The notes below the pieces were generated by a model, which was not told the DNA's origin, made no database searches, and saw only the letters and a list, made by a program, of their open reading frames with translations. Made by a program: the position numbers and the translations under genes. From positions 39,302 to 103,301 of the forward strand of contig JAIVFJ010000220.1 of NCBI GenBank assembly GCA_025765615.1: a DNA stretch of 64,000 nucleotides. Reading direction: 5' to 3'. Shown here in pieces: positions 1 through 10,906 of this stretch. The DNA comes from Zopfochytrium polystomum. Taxonomy: Eukaryota; Chytridiomycota; Chytridiomycetes; Chytridiales; Chytridiaceae. Numbering within the stretch: position 1 is the first letter of the stretch; every line of letters starts with the position of its first letter.

Positions 1-299
1 TGGGGAATCACAACAGTGCGGCGAATCCATAGGGTGCCGAGGGTGGGGCGGAGTAACCCGAGGTAGTGTTGCCGCCAGGCTAGGATGCCCTTGCGTGAGA
101 GGAGCCAGTCCGGAGGGCAATTGTTGTTGGAATGAAAGCGACCGCATGTGTTGCATTGAGGGGTGCGAGGCTGTCGCTGTCACCGGGCGGGAGGCTGATG
201 AGGAGGAGGGGATGCGGAGGGTCTGGGTGAGACCCGGGGAGTGGAAGGAAGGGAGGAGGGGGGAGTGGATGGTTGTGGAGAAGCGGGGGTTGCGGCAGG

Positions 300-1640
300 A
301 GGCAACGCAGGAGGTGGCGAAGGGGAGGAGGGTGGGGTGGGGGAACGGGGTGGACGCTGGTGGCGCTTGTCAGAAGGCGAGATGCCGTGGTCACGCTCCC
401 AGAGAATGGTCTCGTTGCAGCGAGGGCGCCAGATGAGCCGGTGGACGTCGAGCAGACAGTCGTGAAAAAATGCGCACTAGGGCAGTAACAACATCGGCAG
501 CGGGGAAAGACTCGTGGTGGTAGAGAGTGTCGTAAAAGGACTGAGGAATAATGCCACGAAGAAGGGTGAGGAAGTTGAGAGGTGCGTTGGCAGAGGAGGA
601 AAATTCTGGGAGAGTGAGCTAAAAGGGGGCGGTCAGGTGAGGGGTGGGTGGTCGGTCACTGGAAGGGGAGCAAGCCGCTAAAGCAGAGGCAAGAGAGTTT
701 TTAACAGCAAGGAGGGCGTCTTGAGCAACAGGGCAGAGGAAAATGTGGGAGAAGTTCTCTGTGTGAGTTGAACAACGGCGGCAAAACCCATCAGGGTAGA
801 CGTTTGGGTACCAAAGGTGAAGTCGGGATTGGGTGGGGAGGGATTCCGTAAAGAGTTGGAGGCGGAATTTGCGACGATGAGAAGCAGGAAGCGTGTCAAA
901 CAAGGAAGAAGGGCGAATGCCAGAGTGAAGGACAAGGAACGTGGATTCCCACTGAACAGAAGCAAAAGAGTCACGAAAAGGAGAAGTAAAGGAGTAATTG
1001 GAGAGGCTGTTGTGAAGTGTGTGCCTATGGAGGCGTCGGAGTTGGCGACGAAGGTGTCCTAGGACTGCTGTGTTGCCAATAAAGGCAGTGGTGGGTAGAA
1101 GTGTTTGCGAGGTAAACGGAATGTCAATGGGTGGTGTGGTGGCGTTTAGATGGGAAGCGAGGTGGTCAGCTGCTTCGTTGCCAGCGGAACCGGAGTGTCC
1201 ACGAATCCAGACAACTGACGGGGGGGGGGCCGATGCGAGTGGAGAGGGCCTGCCCAACGAGGGCCCACAGGGAGGCCAGAGGAGAGCGGAGAAGGGAGCG
1301 GAAGGAAACGGTAAGGGGATCAATGGGAGGAGGAGGGAGGGGTCTAAGGGTGGCAAGGGAAAAGGAAGGGATGGAGTTGGTGGGGTGGGAGAAGAGACGG
1401 TTATAGGTAGTGACAACGGAGCTGTTGTCAAGTTGAATGGTGAGGGGGGTTGGAAGATGACAGGTAGAAATCAAGGCAGAGAGGAGACCAACAAGCTCAG
1501 CAGTGGCAGAGGAGGAAGCGATGGGGGGAAGGGCAACGGCAAAGGAGAAGGGGGGTTCCAAGGAAACAACAGCAGCAGCCATGAAGCCAGTGTCACGAAG
1601 GGACCCGTCGGTATCGAGCGTGAGGGAAAGGGGGGGAATT
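300..1640 (-). pseudogene. LINE ORF2, RNase H domain and C-terminal zinc-knuckle-like motif
   Basis: The RNase H domain begins with LTLDTDGSL near 1,635, continues with AELVGLLSAL and LQLDNSSVV-like segments, crosses a frame break at a G10 run (1,220-1,229), and ends with HSGSAGNEAADHLA, the family's C-terminal His/Asp motif. About 130 residues later comes a Cys-x2-Cys...His...Cys motif (FCRRC...HIFLC, 735-800). An in-frame TAG lies at 619-621, and another frame change at an A6 run (465-470) restores a segment reading LIWRPRCNETILWERD, resembling the conserved C-terminal tail of fungal LINE proteins. The most 3' part is low-complexity Pro/Ser. Confidence 0.75.
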
Positions 1641-3522
1641 TGACGAGCAAAGGTCGGGATAGGGCTTGCGCAGGGAGAAGGAAGTATTGGAATTGGATAG
1701 AGGGGGTAATTGAAAGGGTTGGAAAGGCGGCGGCGGGGGGGGATATTGTAGAATTGTCGTGAACGGAGGGTGGGGAGGGTCTCAAAGTGGGGGAGAAGAG
1801 AAGTGTAAAGGTTACGGAGTCTGTGTTTGGTCCTGCTGCGGCCTCGGAATGCTTTGGGTCTGAACGAGGTGGTAAGGAGTTGTTCAAAAAAGAAGATGTG
1901 AGAGCGCTGAAGGTCAGGAAGGAGTTGAAGACGCGTGGGCCAAGGTATATCTGAGATAGGGTGAGCGCGAACCCGAAAAAGGGGAGGATGAGAGGAAGTA
2001 ATAGAGTAATTGTTAGCAAATAAGAGGGGGATAAGAGATGCGGTGAAGTGTTTAGGGGTGGAGGGGAGGGGAAAGGGATGTGTGAAGAGAGGAGTAGCCT
2101 GACAAAATGTCACTTGGAGGCGTTGGTAAAGAATACGGGTGATGGAGCCAATCAAGGAAGGGTTGTTAAGACGGAGCTGTAAATCAACAAACATATTGGA
2201 ACAATATTCAGTGTATAGGTCGGGAACATCGTATAGGAGGTGATGATGTATAATGGAGGAGGGGAAGGAAGAACAAAGGCCAACCAGTTTTTTGAAGGCT
2301 CGACGGAGACGAGCAGTTTCATTCAGAAGGAAAGTGCGAGGGAGGATAGCAGTTTTCCAAAGAAAGCGGATGCGAGGAAGTAAGACGTTACGAAGAATGT
2401 ATGAAGCAAGTTTGTCCCCCATCACCTCCCCCTGGATGGTGGTGAGGACATCAGAAATGGCAGCAGAGATCTGTTTTCGAGCAGAACTCGAACGACCATC
2501 GGCAGAGAAGAAATTCCCGAGGTGGCGGAAGGGAACAGAGTCGGGCTGGATGGGAATTGGGGTCTGACCCCACATAATCTGTCGAGGGCTGTTGGGAGGA
2601 AGGTTGGCGGCAGAAATGAAGATTTTGCGGGTGTTCGACTCGATGCTGTTGTGAGACTGGTATTCGTGGAGGATGTCAGCCTGGTGCTGTAGATCAAGGT
2701 AAGAGCAAGAGAGGGTGTTGGTGTCGTCGACCAGGGCAAAGCCAGAAACTGAGACTGGTCGAGTGGGTGAGAGGAGGGGGGCAGGCATGGATGGGGGGGG
2801 AATTAACAGAAAAAGTGATGCCGTGGGTGTGCTTGTCCAGCGCGCAAAGAACAGGGTCCCAAAAGATACGCCAGTCGAGAGGTCCTTCTAGCGAGCCTTG
2901 TTGTATCATAGTGCCAATAGGGAAGGTGGGGGAGGGACCGAAGGCTGTGATGACAAAGGAGCGGAAACGAGCTTGGGTGTTGACACGCATCCAGATGTAA
3001 GATTCGGGCAGTCGTATACGATACCAGGCTGAGAGCAGGCCGGCAACAGGGGCACTGTTGAAGGCTTTCTTGATATTGTTGAGGAGGAGGAAAAGCGGGG
3101 AAGAGTTTTCATGGCAGAAATCAAGGGCAGAGCGGACCAAGTGGAGAGGAGGATCAGGTGATGAGCCAGGAAGGGCGGAAAAGTTACAGCCGTGAAGGAT
3201 CTCGGGGGAAGCGGTGAGGATATGTGAAAGGCGACGAAGGTGGATGCCTTGAACTACTTTTGCTGCGAGTTCACAGAGGCTTATGGGCCAGAGGTTTGTG
3301 ACATCGCCCCCCCATGCATCTTTCTTTGGTATGGGGAAGATGGCAGTGAGGGTCCAAGAGGAGGGAACGTCAACGACGAGAAAGGTTCGTTGGACAAGGG
3401 AGAGGAAGAGGGAGATTGCATCAGGGCCTGATGAGAGAAGGAGTTCTCGAGAGAGTTGGGAGGGGCCAGGGGCTTTGTTAGGAGCAAGGGATTCAAGGAC
3501 CGAACGGCATTCTTCAAGAGAA
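1640..3522 (-). pseudogene. LINE ORF2, reverse transcriptase domain (frameshifted)
   Basis: Two frames give a recognisable non-LTR RT. The first, down to about 2,800, has the finger motif with PSSW, PIPKKDAW and NLWPISL, then motif A reading LNNIKKAFNS and a degenerate motif B (MIQQGSLEGPLDW). The frame changes at a G8 run (2,793-2,800). The second frame carries motif C as ALVDDTNT, the equivalent of YADD, followed by a thumb with FRHLG. In motif A the usual catalytic Asp (FLDIKKAFDS in the family) is Asn at 3,075-3,077, so the enzyme is predicted dead whatever the status of the frameshifts. Confidence 0.82.
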
Positions 3523-3528
3523 GGGGGG

Positions 3529-4953
3529 AAGCATAATGTGGGAGAAAGTGTGCGGAGGAATGTAAGGCCGGGGGTTCATTTCGTCGTGGAGAGGGGAGGT
3601 GGGGGGGAAGGGGTGAAGGTCCCAGGGGCGAAACCAATGTTCCACCTGCTCGCTGCAAAGACGTGGGACGTTGGCGGGGTCGTACTCAATTTCAGGACCC
3701 TCTGGGGTCTCCGCCAAGATGTGATCAATGCTGGAGTTAGACCGTTTGCGGTTGAGGATGTTGTTGAGGACGTTGCGGATCCTGCCGGTGGAGAACAAAT
3801 CCTGGCGACGGTCGATGGCAGTAGCAATGTCAGCACGTTTAAGTGAGGCTGCCGCAGAAAGCTGTGCACGGTAGACTGCTTTGCGAAGTCGTTGCAGGAG
3901 AGGGAGGGCGTCGTTGGTGAAGGAAGTAGCCGATGTAATGGAGCTGGTGAAGCGAGCAAAGAGAAGGCACAAATCATCACGAACAGGGGAGGCATTCCAC
4001 GAGGTGGGTAGGGGAGGAAGAGCGCCAAGAAAGGAGTGTAGAGGGAGGGTACCATGGTGTAGTTGTTTCCAAAGGTCCTCAAGTTTCTTCCGAGCCTCAA
4101 TGTAAGGGGCGAGGCGTTGGACAGTCTTTGCTGGAGTTGTGGACGAGCCGGAGCAAGGGAGACAGCGTCGGGCGGAGCTGGTGACGAGCTCATGGAGGGA
4201 GGAAGAAATGGTGTCCAGGGATTGGGTGTATAGGAAGGAGCGACCAATGGAGGGATATTCGAAGGGAAGGGAGGGTTGGGTAAGAAAGGTTTGTTCGGCG
4301 GGGGTAAGCGTGGAATCCAAGATGGCGAGGTCAGCTTGGAGAGGTGGGAGAGCGGCTGACACTGCGTTGATAAATTGGCGTTTCTGGTCCTCGGAGGCCT
4401 GTGAAGGGCAGGGAATGCGTCGCCGAATGGGGGTAAAGGAGAAAGTAGTGTATGGACAGAGGGCAAGGATGATGTAACAGGGAAGGTGGTCGGAGATGTC
4501 AGAGAGATGGGGGAAGTCAACGGGTGTAGCAATATGAGCAGAGGCAAGATGGTGGAGAAAAGTGTCGGATAGCCAAATGCTGTTGAGACGAGAGCAGTAA
4601 GGAGAGTTGGTGGAGGAGTGGGAGTAAACAGAGAGGTTGGGATGAATGGTGCAAAAGGTGTCAGAGAGGCCACAAGCAGAGAGAGTAGGTAGGAAACCAC
4701 GGCGAGAGGGGGGGATAGGAGCTGCTGTGTTATGGTCGAGGGTAGAAAGGAGTGCATTCCAGTCACCAAACCAATAAGCTGGGTGAGGTTGGGCGGAGTC
4801 ATGGTTGAGGAGGTTGGTGCACCACTCTTGAAGAGGAGCAGTTTCAGGGGACTGTCGCAAGGCAGGCCAGTAGATAGAACGAAGGAAAAGGCGGCGGCGA
4901 CGTGCCCTGGGCAGCAAACCGTAAGGACCATGTTTGTGGACAAAACTTCGCAT
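3529..4953 (-). pseudogene. LINE ORF2, APE-type endonuclease C-terminal half and start of RT
   Basis: The first frame opens at 4,953 and ends at a stop at 3,514. It carries the late endonuclease motifs: GDWN near residue 63, an SRLNSIWLS segment corresponding to the SRID-type motif, and SDHLP near residue 155, which normally holds the catalytic Asp-His pair. The endonuclease nicks target DNA to prime reverse transcription. Earlier endonuclease motifs are absent, so the domain is truncated. A linker with basic and Ser/Ala-rich sequence leads into the RT N-terminus. The reading frame breaks at a G6 run (3,523-3,528, C6 on the coding strand); the next frame continues the RT without loss of homology-like motifs. 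Confidence 0.8.
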
Positions 4954-5496
4954 CAGATCCTCTTTCCAAAAAAAAAAAAAAAAGGAAAAGAAGAAAGCTT
5001 CCTTTTCTTCTTCATTTTGTTTCCTTCCAACATGCCCTTATGTTATTAGCACACAGAGCTGAGTTCTGTTTGTTGCTGCCTGTTGTCTGCCATCACCTTG
5101 CTCCCCAGGCCTCGCGCTGTATGGAGCGTCTAGCAGGCCACAAACCTCAGCGGTTTGGAAATGGAAGACCAGGCAGTGTTTAAACCTTCCACAACTTGAG
5201 GAGGGCAACCTACAGTGCCATTGTGGCAGTCTGTGCCACTGTTTTTCCAAATTAGATAACAAAACCCTTTGGGAAAGTTGCATTTTGAGGTCAAAGGATT
5301 GAATCAAATTGAATCACATAGGAAATGCAGTCTTAAGGATCAGAGTGAGTCCTTATCCTTTCCAAGACGAGTTTTATGGAATGCAGGATATCTGGCAGTG
5401 GACAAGTCATGACAATCCATTGTGCATGATTTCCATGGAGTGTGACATGAGTATGACAAAAACGTAATAATTCAGATCTGGATTGGCCTATGTGTG
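4954..5496. other. Intergenic, includes an A16 run
   Basis: No supported gene. An A16 run (4,968-4,983) followed by a purine/pyrimidine-rich stretch sits next to the LINE truncation point. Small ORFs here show no recognisable domain. Confidence 0.6.
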
Positions 5497-5568
5497 GACT
5501 CCTTAGCTCAACGGTAGAGCATTCGACTCCAGATCGAAAGGTTGCGTGTTCAAATCACGTAGGGGTCA
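5497..5568 (+). tRNA. tRNA-Trp (CCA)
   Basis: Cloverleaf folds cleanly: acceptor GACTCCT pairs with AGGGGTC (one G-T), D arm GCTC/GAGC, anticodon stem TTCGA/TCGAA with loop CTCCAGA, so anticodon CCA. The T arm is GCGTG/CACGT-like with loop TTCAAAT. No intron. First gene of the tRNA cluster. Confidence 0.93.
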
Positions 5569-5824
5569 TTTAAAGACCTACACAGTCCATATATTTATTA
5601 TTGACAGTGTTTGAGTTACTCAGTTCCAGCTCCCTTTCCGCCGCTGGTGGAGGCAATGTCTGGAGCCCAAAGCATGGATTCAACTTGGTTTTGTGTGGCA
5701 ATCGAGAAAGATTTCCCCAACTGCAACAATGAGCCCTTCAACCCCAGGGAGAGTAAGGCTGTCTTCCGCTTATCTCTATTGGGTTTTTCTTTCCTTTTCT
5801 TATTTTATTTTATTATTTTCACTC
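5569..5824. other. Intergenic between tRNA-Trp and MITE
   Basis: No gene seen. T-rich sequence precedes the left terminal repeat of the foldback element. Confidence 0.5.
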
Positions 5825-6105
5825 ACTCCACCAAAAAAATTTTTAAAATCCTGCCAAAGTTGGCATAAAATACGCATTGGAGAACTCCATATTGTGTCCA
5901 AAATCCAAAGAAATTTGATTGAGAAAGTATCAGGAAAAGGCAAAGTATCCTAATTATCTGCTTCTTGTTGGATATTTCAGATGATCTTGGATATTTCTTG
6001 AGTTTTCCAAAAAATATGTTGGGTTTTATTGTAGGCACACAATGTGGTATTTCAGTGCCCATTTTATGCCAACTTTGGCCAGATTTTACGATTTTTTGGC
6101 GGAGT
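5825..6105. mobile_element. Foldback MITE with ~70-bp imperfect terminal inverted repeats
   Basis: The left end (ACTCCACCAAAAAAA..., 5,825-5,895) and the reverse complement of the right end (ACTCCGCCAAAAAAT..., 6,035-6,105) match over about 70 bp, including an exact shared core CCAAAGTTGGCATAAAAT and a shared CATTGTGT-like segment. There is no coding capacity in the 281 bp. The right flank begins TA; a matching TA is not present on the left, so a Tc1/mariner-type duplication cannot be confirmed. It is best read as a non-autonomous DNA transposon. Confidence 0.6.
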
Positions 6106-6746
6106 TAGTACTGCAAAGAAACCAATTTATCTGAGATAAGCAGACTGCAGCCTTTACAGGAGAGTGGAGACTTAGTTTGGGTGAGGCTGCCCTCTCTATT
6201 GGCACTGAGTCTTTGGGGCAACAGTTTGCAATCCTCTCAGGGTAACTGGACAAATAAACTAGCAGTCTTTTGACTTCTAGTACCACTGACCAGCGCCAGT
6301 TATGTTTCCAACAGGAAACTGGCCTCAGCTACTTGAAGGAGACCAAAAAGTGGGAAACAATTGCAACATAGAACACTGCCAAGCCCCAGTAGTTGTAAGA
6401 GTATTTGAGCTGTGCCCCATGCTGAAGCCTTTCTCCTGGGCAATGAAGGTTCAACCACAGACAAGCATGGGGACTGCTTGCTGATGCAAAAGAAGAGATT
6501 ATCAGCAGTTGGCACCACCACGCAAAAATTGCGTCACACGTGGAGGGCGTGTCAGTTGCAGGAGCTTGGAATGAACAAATGAGCATTCAGTGCTGAGTAT
6601 ATAGAGCAAACAACACAGGTGCGTAAACAAAGGCAAACTATGTGATCAGACACAATAATCACTGTCAGCACAGTAACGCCAACCTCATGAAGATCTTCAA
6701 AATCCAATTGCGAGCGCAATCAGTTAAAGCAACTTTGACTAACGAT
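6106..6746. other. Intergenic
   Basis: No gene or clear repeat recognised; ORFs under 90 codons have no domain signature. Confidence 0.5.
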
Positions 6747-6829
6747 TGCGCTGACCGGGAATTGAACCCGAGGCTGATGCTATCTCCCACGGGTGGAAGG
6801 CGTCTATTTTACCACTAAACTACCAGCCC
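6747..6829 (-). tRNA. tRNA-Gly (TCC) with 12-nt intron
   Basis: On the minus strand the D arm reads GTTTAGTGGTAAAAT, typical of eukaryotic Gly tRNAs, and the anticodon loop CTTCCA carries TCC. A 12-nt intron (6,782-6,793) follows position 37; without it the length is 71 nt, normal for Gly. T arm TCGGG/CCCGG with loop TTCAATT. There is one acceptor mismatch (position 2) and one C-A in the anticodon stem, so mild decay is possible. Confidence 0.78.
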
Positions 6830-7367
6830 CCTCTTCTACGTTACTTGGGGTTGTTGTTCCAGTACACATCCTGTTGCCAACCAACGCCAAGCATCACGTT
6901 CCTTCCAATGTTTGCCACCATTGGCAGCACTTTAGCCAGCCATCTCACCCATAGTTAGGAGCTCAAAAGCGCTTGTTCATACAGGTTTGACAAATGGCCA
7001 ATACCACCAGTGCCAAAGTCGTGCAAACAACAAACGGGAATCAACAGAAGGTCCTTGGAGGCAGAATGAGGAGCTCTACTGAGGATGGAGGTGGAGCAGC
7101 TCAGGTTCCAAAATCAATACAATTTCGCTATTTGTGACAAAAAGGGCCTTAACGGTGTTGAGTTGTGTAGTAGCTCAGTGGTGATGGCACAGCTGAATCT
7201 GTGTGCTGACCCAGAGCCCAGCAGAAGACCAGCAGTGTGAGCACCTCCCCTGTGCTCCCCAGTGTGCCTCACCAGGAGAACAATCTTCCTGCCATATGTC
7301 TGTACAGAATTGCCATTTCTCCTTTGAAGGAGAAAGTGCTCTGACCAGCCAGTGGAAGGGAATGGGG
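6830..7367. other. Intergenic
   Basis: No gene seen between tRNA-Gly and tRNA-Met. Confidence 0.5.
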
Positions 7368-7481
7368 TGCTCTGGGTGAGAGTCGAACTCACGACCTTCG
7401 GATGACTGTGTGGAGGAGCACCTGTGCAACCAGGTGTGTCATGTATGAGACCGACGCTTTAACCAACTAAGCCACCAGAGC
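7368..7481 (-). tRNA. tRNA-Met (CAT), elongator type, 40-nt intron
   Basis: Acceptor GCTCTGG pairs perfectly with CCAGAGC; T arm GTGAG/CTCAC is perfect. The anticodon loop CTCATA and the U-U closing pair of the stem are those of elongator Met. An intron of 40 nt (7,404-7,443) lies after position 37; the mature length is 74 nt. Confidence 0.92.
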
Positions 7482-7612
7482 CGTTGCACAAGTGGGTGCA
7501 CTGCATGTCTTGTCGTGTGCCTGCCATTTTCTCACTTGTTTAAGTGGAACATGGCGGGAGGATTCTCCTCATGCCACGCACTAATCATGCGAGTTTTGTT
7601 AGCTTTTGCTAT

Positions 7613-7684
7613 TCCCAGATCGTCTAACAGTCAAGATTCCGCCCTTTCACGGCGGCGATCGGGGTTCGATTCCCCGTCTGGGAG
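7613..7684 (+). tRNA. tRNA-Glu (TTC)
   Basis: Acceptor TCCCAGA/TCTGGGA, anticodon stem CCGCC/GGCGG with loop CTTTCAC (anticodon TTC), T arm CGGGG/CCCCG. 72 nt, no intron, all stems paired. Confidence 0.95.
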
Positions 7685-8617
7685 CCATCAGTTGGACTTC
7701 ACTTGCTGGACAGAGCTTCCACTTCCAGGCTCAGACTCCAGTCCTGGACTGGCTTGGCGTTCACTTGACTGCCACTGGCTGCTTTTTTTCTGCTAAGTCA
7801 CTTCAAATTGTTTCTGTGCTTTTTTCCTAGGATCTGATTTTGTTAGAAATTGAATACTCCATCACGCAAGCCAGTTGACGTGAATGAACAAACAGGAAAA
7901 GTGATTGTTGGTGCAAATTTCAGACCCTGTCCATCCCACTTCCACCTCTGCAGTATTTCACCAGGCACGCCCCATGGATCCTTACTCAGGTGCCTGCTTG
8001 AGAAGCAGGAAATGTAAAGCCACCTCTGAATCAGTCTCATCTGGACCTGTTGCATGCACTCTCTGGCATAGGTGTGAGAATCTCCTACTTCTCCTGGCAG
8101 ACCATGGAGCGTGGCACTCCAGGACAATCCCTCTGGAGAACAGGTTGAGACAAAGTGTGGGGCTTGACAGCTGGGCGTGAGGAAGCAGCACTGTGTGTGG
8201 CGGCAATCAAGCAGGATGCAATGGTGTTGTGGCAACTGCAATGGCAAAGCAGGAGTGATGCAGCAACAGAAATCCTCCTTGAGCTGACAGGGACGCTCTC
8301 TATGAGCTCAAATTTTTGGACGCCCCTTTCTCCTCTGCCACTTAAAAATTCCCAAACTGACAAAAAGCACAAGCACACTTAGGCAAGCTGGTGCTTTCCA
8401 ACTTGGCACCATTTCTTTTCATGAAAACAAACCAGGAGAATCACCTTTTTGGATGATTTAAATTTTGTGTTGGGCCATTGGCAAGCCAAAGCCAGGGACT
8501 GACGTTGTCTGTGGATCAGTGCAATATCAGGCTGCTGCTGCACATCCAGGTTTGGAGCTGCCTGCAAGTGGGACTGGTAAGTACCAATTGAAAGTGGCCT
8601 ATTGGACAGGAGGCACA
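7685..8617. other. Intergenic
   Basis: No gene recognised. ORFs of up to 134 codons occur on both strands but without domain signatures. Confidence 0.45.
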
Positions 8618-8699
8618 GACAACGTGGCCGAGTGGTTAAAGCGACAGACTAGAAATCTGTTACGGTTTCCGTGCGCAGGTTCGAGTCCTGCCGTTGTCG
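8618..8699 (+). tRNA. tRNA-Ser (AGA)
   Basis: Acceptor GACAACG/CGTTGTC, anticodon stem CAGA/TCTG with loop CTAGAAA (anticodon AGA), and a long variable arm (TTACGGTTTCCGTGC) typical of Ser. T arm GCAGG/CCTGC. 82 nt, no intron. Confidence 0.95.
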
Positions 8700-9001
8700 G
8701 ACAGAGTGTTGCATAACCAGCTTGCTCGGCTCCTCCGTGCAGTTATTGCCTTAGTTGCACATAAAGTGTGTGGGTGGCAGGTTAGATCTGCTCTTTTTGG
8801 ATGCAGCTAGTTGGGTGCAGTTAGCCCCAAAGCACCAGAATGCAACTGCCCTTGCAGATGTGGGAGGCCTGGCCAAAGTTAGCTTGTATGCCACGCGTGC
8901 AGCAATAAAACATACGTACTGGATATCCATTTTGCCTGGGAATCCACCCTTCACCAACCGGTGGGGCACTCACATCCTCTCCCTCAACGGCTCGACCCCT
9001 C
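8700..9001. other. Intergenic
   Basis: No gene seen; composition rises in GC toward the next feature. Confidence 0.45.
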
Positions 9002-9416
9002 ATGGATTCCCGGCGCCAGCCCACCCTGACCGCCTTCTTCCCTCGGTCTTCTGCCAAAAAGGGATCGGCTGCGTTGGCCCCGGCCCAATCCGCTGCGGCG
9101 GCGAACGGGGTCGCCTCGGCTGCAGGTCCACGCTCGGGACAGGCAAAAACGACCGTGGCGAAACTGGACGCGGCCACGAGGGAAACGATCGCGCGATACC
9201 TCCCCACCGATCGAGAGGCGCTCGCCACCAATCTCGGTTGCATCGTCGTCGGATTCTTCGGTCGCCGTGCCCATCACCTCCCCAAAAGCTGCCAAAGGAT
9301 CCACGAGTAGAAGCGGGGCTGTCAGTGGTGCCACGTCCAAAAAGGCTGGTGTCGATGCCGGTTTTCACGGCTTGGACGACTCTTCTCTGGACCTGATGCA
9401 GCAGGGGCTCTGTATT
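9002..9416 (+). pseudogene. GC-rich fragment of a PIP-box protein (possibly MSH6- or ligase-like N-terminus)
   Basis: The frame begins MDSRRQPTLTAFFPRSSAKK. QPTLTAFF fits the PCNA-interacting (PIP) box QxxLxxFF, and an N-terminal PIP box followed by a basic, Ala/Ser-rich tail is the layout of MSH6, DNA ligase I and similar replication factors. After about 60 residues a second frame continues in the same style (SPPIERRSPPIS, then SPKAAKGSTSRSG) to about 9,400, so there is one frame break. GC content is sharply higher than in the flanks, and no catalytic domain follows before tRNA-Arg. It is probably a transposed or decayed 5' exon; the identity of the parent gene is a guess. Confidence 0.42.
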
Positions 9417-9559
9417 TCATACTGCAGAAGATCTTGGGAATGGGATTGGGGTAACTGGGATTGCATTTTAGCGCTGAGAGGTTGATTTGACTTAAAGATT
9501 CATGCGTTTGGAAGTCCTAAGATAGCGATGGAAGCATGCAAGCCAAAAGGCGCTAATGT

Positions 9560-9632
9560 GGGTGTGTGGCTAAATGGTTACTGCGCTTGACTACGAATCA
9601 AGAGATTCCAGGTTTGACCCCTGGCACGCTCG
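9560..9632 (+). tRNA. tRNA-Arg (ACG)
   Basis: Acceptor GGGTGTG/CACGCTC (two G-T pairs), anticodon stem CTTGA/TCAAG with loop CTACGAA (anticodon ACG), T arm CCAGG/CCTGG. 73 nt, no intron. Confidence 0.93.
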
Positions 9633-10808
9633 TGTCACTCTGTCTGCAATGGGCAGATTGTGAGATTTTTCATGGCCTGTGGGTATGGTGTCAGCCTCAA
9701 TTGACAGTCAAGTACCCAGTTTCTAGGTTGCAGCGGAGTGTGGAATCTTGTCACTGTTGGTCAAAAGGTGTCTGCTTTCCCAAAGCAAGCAGCTAAGTGG
9801 CAGTTGTTCCTGGGCTTGTCTTATTCTTTCCACTAATTTTTGGACATTTTGAATTCATCCTGTGGCAAGGTTTTCCCCATAGAGCAGCACCAAATCAACA
9901 TGGAATTGCTGTTGCACTAGGTAATGTCCTCTCGCAATGAAGTGATCCAACAGTTGGGAGGGGGGGGTAGGGGGATTTTTGCATAGTTGGTCCAGACCCT
10001 TTCCCCAAATGCTTTTTCGTTTTCATTGGGAACGATTCATCGCCTTTCCCGTTTTACCATAAATTTGTACAGAAACAAAAAAAGTGTCTTCCTTTTTTTT
10101 TTCCTTTTTTCCTCTTTCTGGTCAGTTGCATGCAGCCTCCAAACTTTTCACCAACTTTTCAAGGTATCTTGAAACAGATAAATGCAGCCCCCATTTTACC
10201 ACCCTGTTGGGCGGTCTGACTCTGGTTTGTAGCAATGTTTTTCTTTCATTGCAACAATGACTTTTCAATGGAAACAGCAATATTCAACATTCCTACCAAT
10301 TGCAGTATTGTGCATTTTTGCACGAAACTGACTGACAACCACCCATATGCCAGCCAAAGTGTGCAACCACCCATATGCCAGCCAAAGTGTGCAAAATTTT
10401 GTCGTAAATAGAACCACACAGAATTTGTAAGTGTGACTAAGGTTTCAAACCCATACATATCATTGATAAATCACTTTTGAATATAGTAATTAAAGTTAAA
10501 GCTCCTTGTCCAAAAAAATTTAAAAAAGATTTTCAAAAAGAGAACCAGCCGCTTTGTAGATGCAGAGTTTGTTAAACAATTAATTAGAAAATATCACGAT
10601 ATGTATTAATTTGAAGTGTGACAAGGCACGTTCTTAATTGGAGGGAGGGGCCAGTGAGCAACCACGCCGCCTCAGCACCCTCTTCAATCAGAACACAGCT
10701 TTTCTGTGGTGTGGTTGAACCTGGGTGAAAAGCACAATGTTTTCAATATTCTGGCCAGAAAGGAAGCATAGCAGAGAGTGCTGATGGGTTCAAAGATGAA
10801 CAAGGGAG
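9633..10808. other. Intergenic, contains a 28-bp tandem duplication
   Basis: No gene recognised. At about 10,336-10,391 a 28-bp unit beginning CAACCACCCATATGCC is present twice in perfect tandem. The rest is AT-rich. Confidence 0.6.
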
Positions 10809-10906
10809 CGCCCGATGTGGGGGTCGAACCCACAGCCTTGTGATTGCAGAGACCCTATCTCGGGTTAGTTAAGAGTCACACGCTCTACTGATTGAGCTAA
10901 CCAGGC
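10809..10906 (-). tRNA. tRNA-Lys (CTT) with 25-nt intron
   Basis: Acceptor GCCTGGT/ATCGGGC with wobble pairs, anticodon stem TGTGA/TCACA, loop CTCTTA with anticodon CTT, T arm GTGGG/CCCAC. The intron is 10,845-10,869; the mature length is 73 nt. Confidence 0.92.

Larger units (their letters stand above)
1..4953 (-). mobile_element. Non-LTR retrotransposon (LINE), 5'-truncated, continues past window start
   Basis: Read on the minus strand, the segment encodes in order the C-terminal half of an APE-type endonuclease, a reverse transcriptase, an RNase H domain and a C-terminal Cys/His motif, the order of fungal LINEs of the Tad/I type. The coding sequence is complete in order but lies in several frames. 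The 5' side stops at about 4,953, with the N-terminal half of the endonuclease missing; the 3' side runs off the window at base 1. A run of 16 A follows the truncation point at 4,968-4,983. Long plus-strand ORFs here are shadows. The family assignment is by motif order and is not checked by search. Confidence 0.88.

Noticed and set aside
1019..1762. Long plus-strand ORFs across 1-4.9 kb
   Set aside because: Shadows of the minus-strand LINE; Gly/Arg/Glu-rich composition without domains.
4968..4983. A16 run as the poly(A) tail of the LINE
   Set aside because: It lies at the 5' truncated side of the minus-strand element, not at its 3' end.
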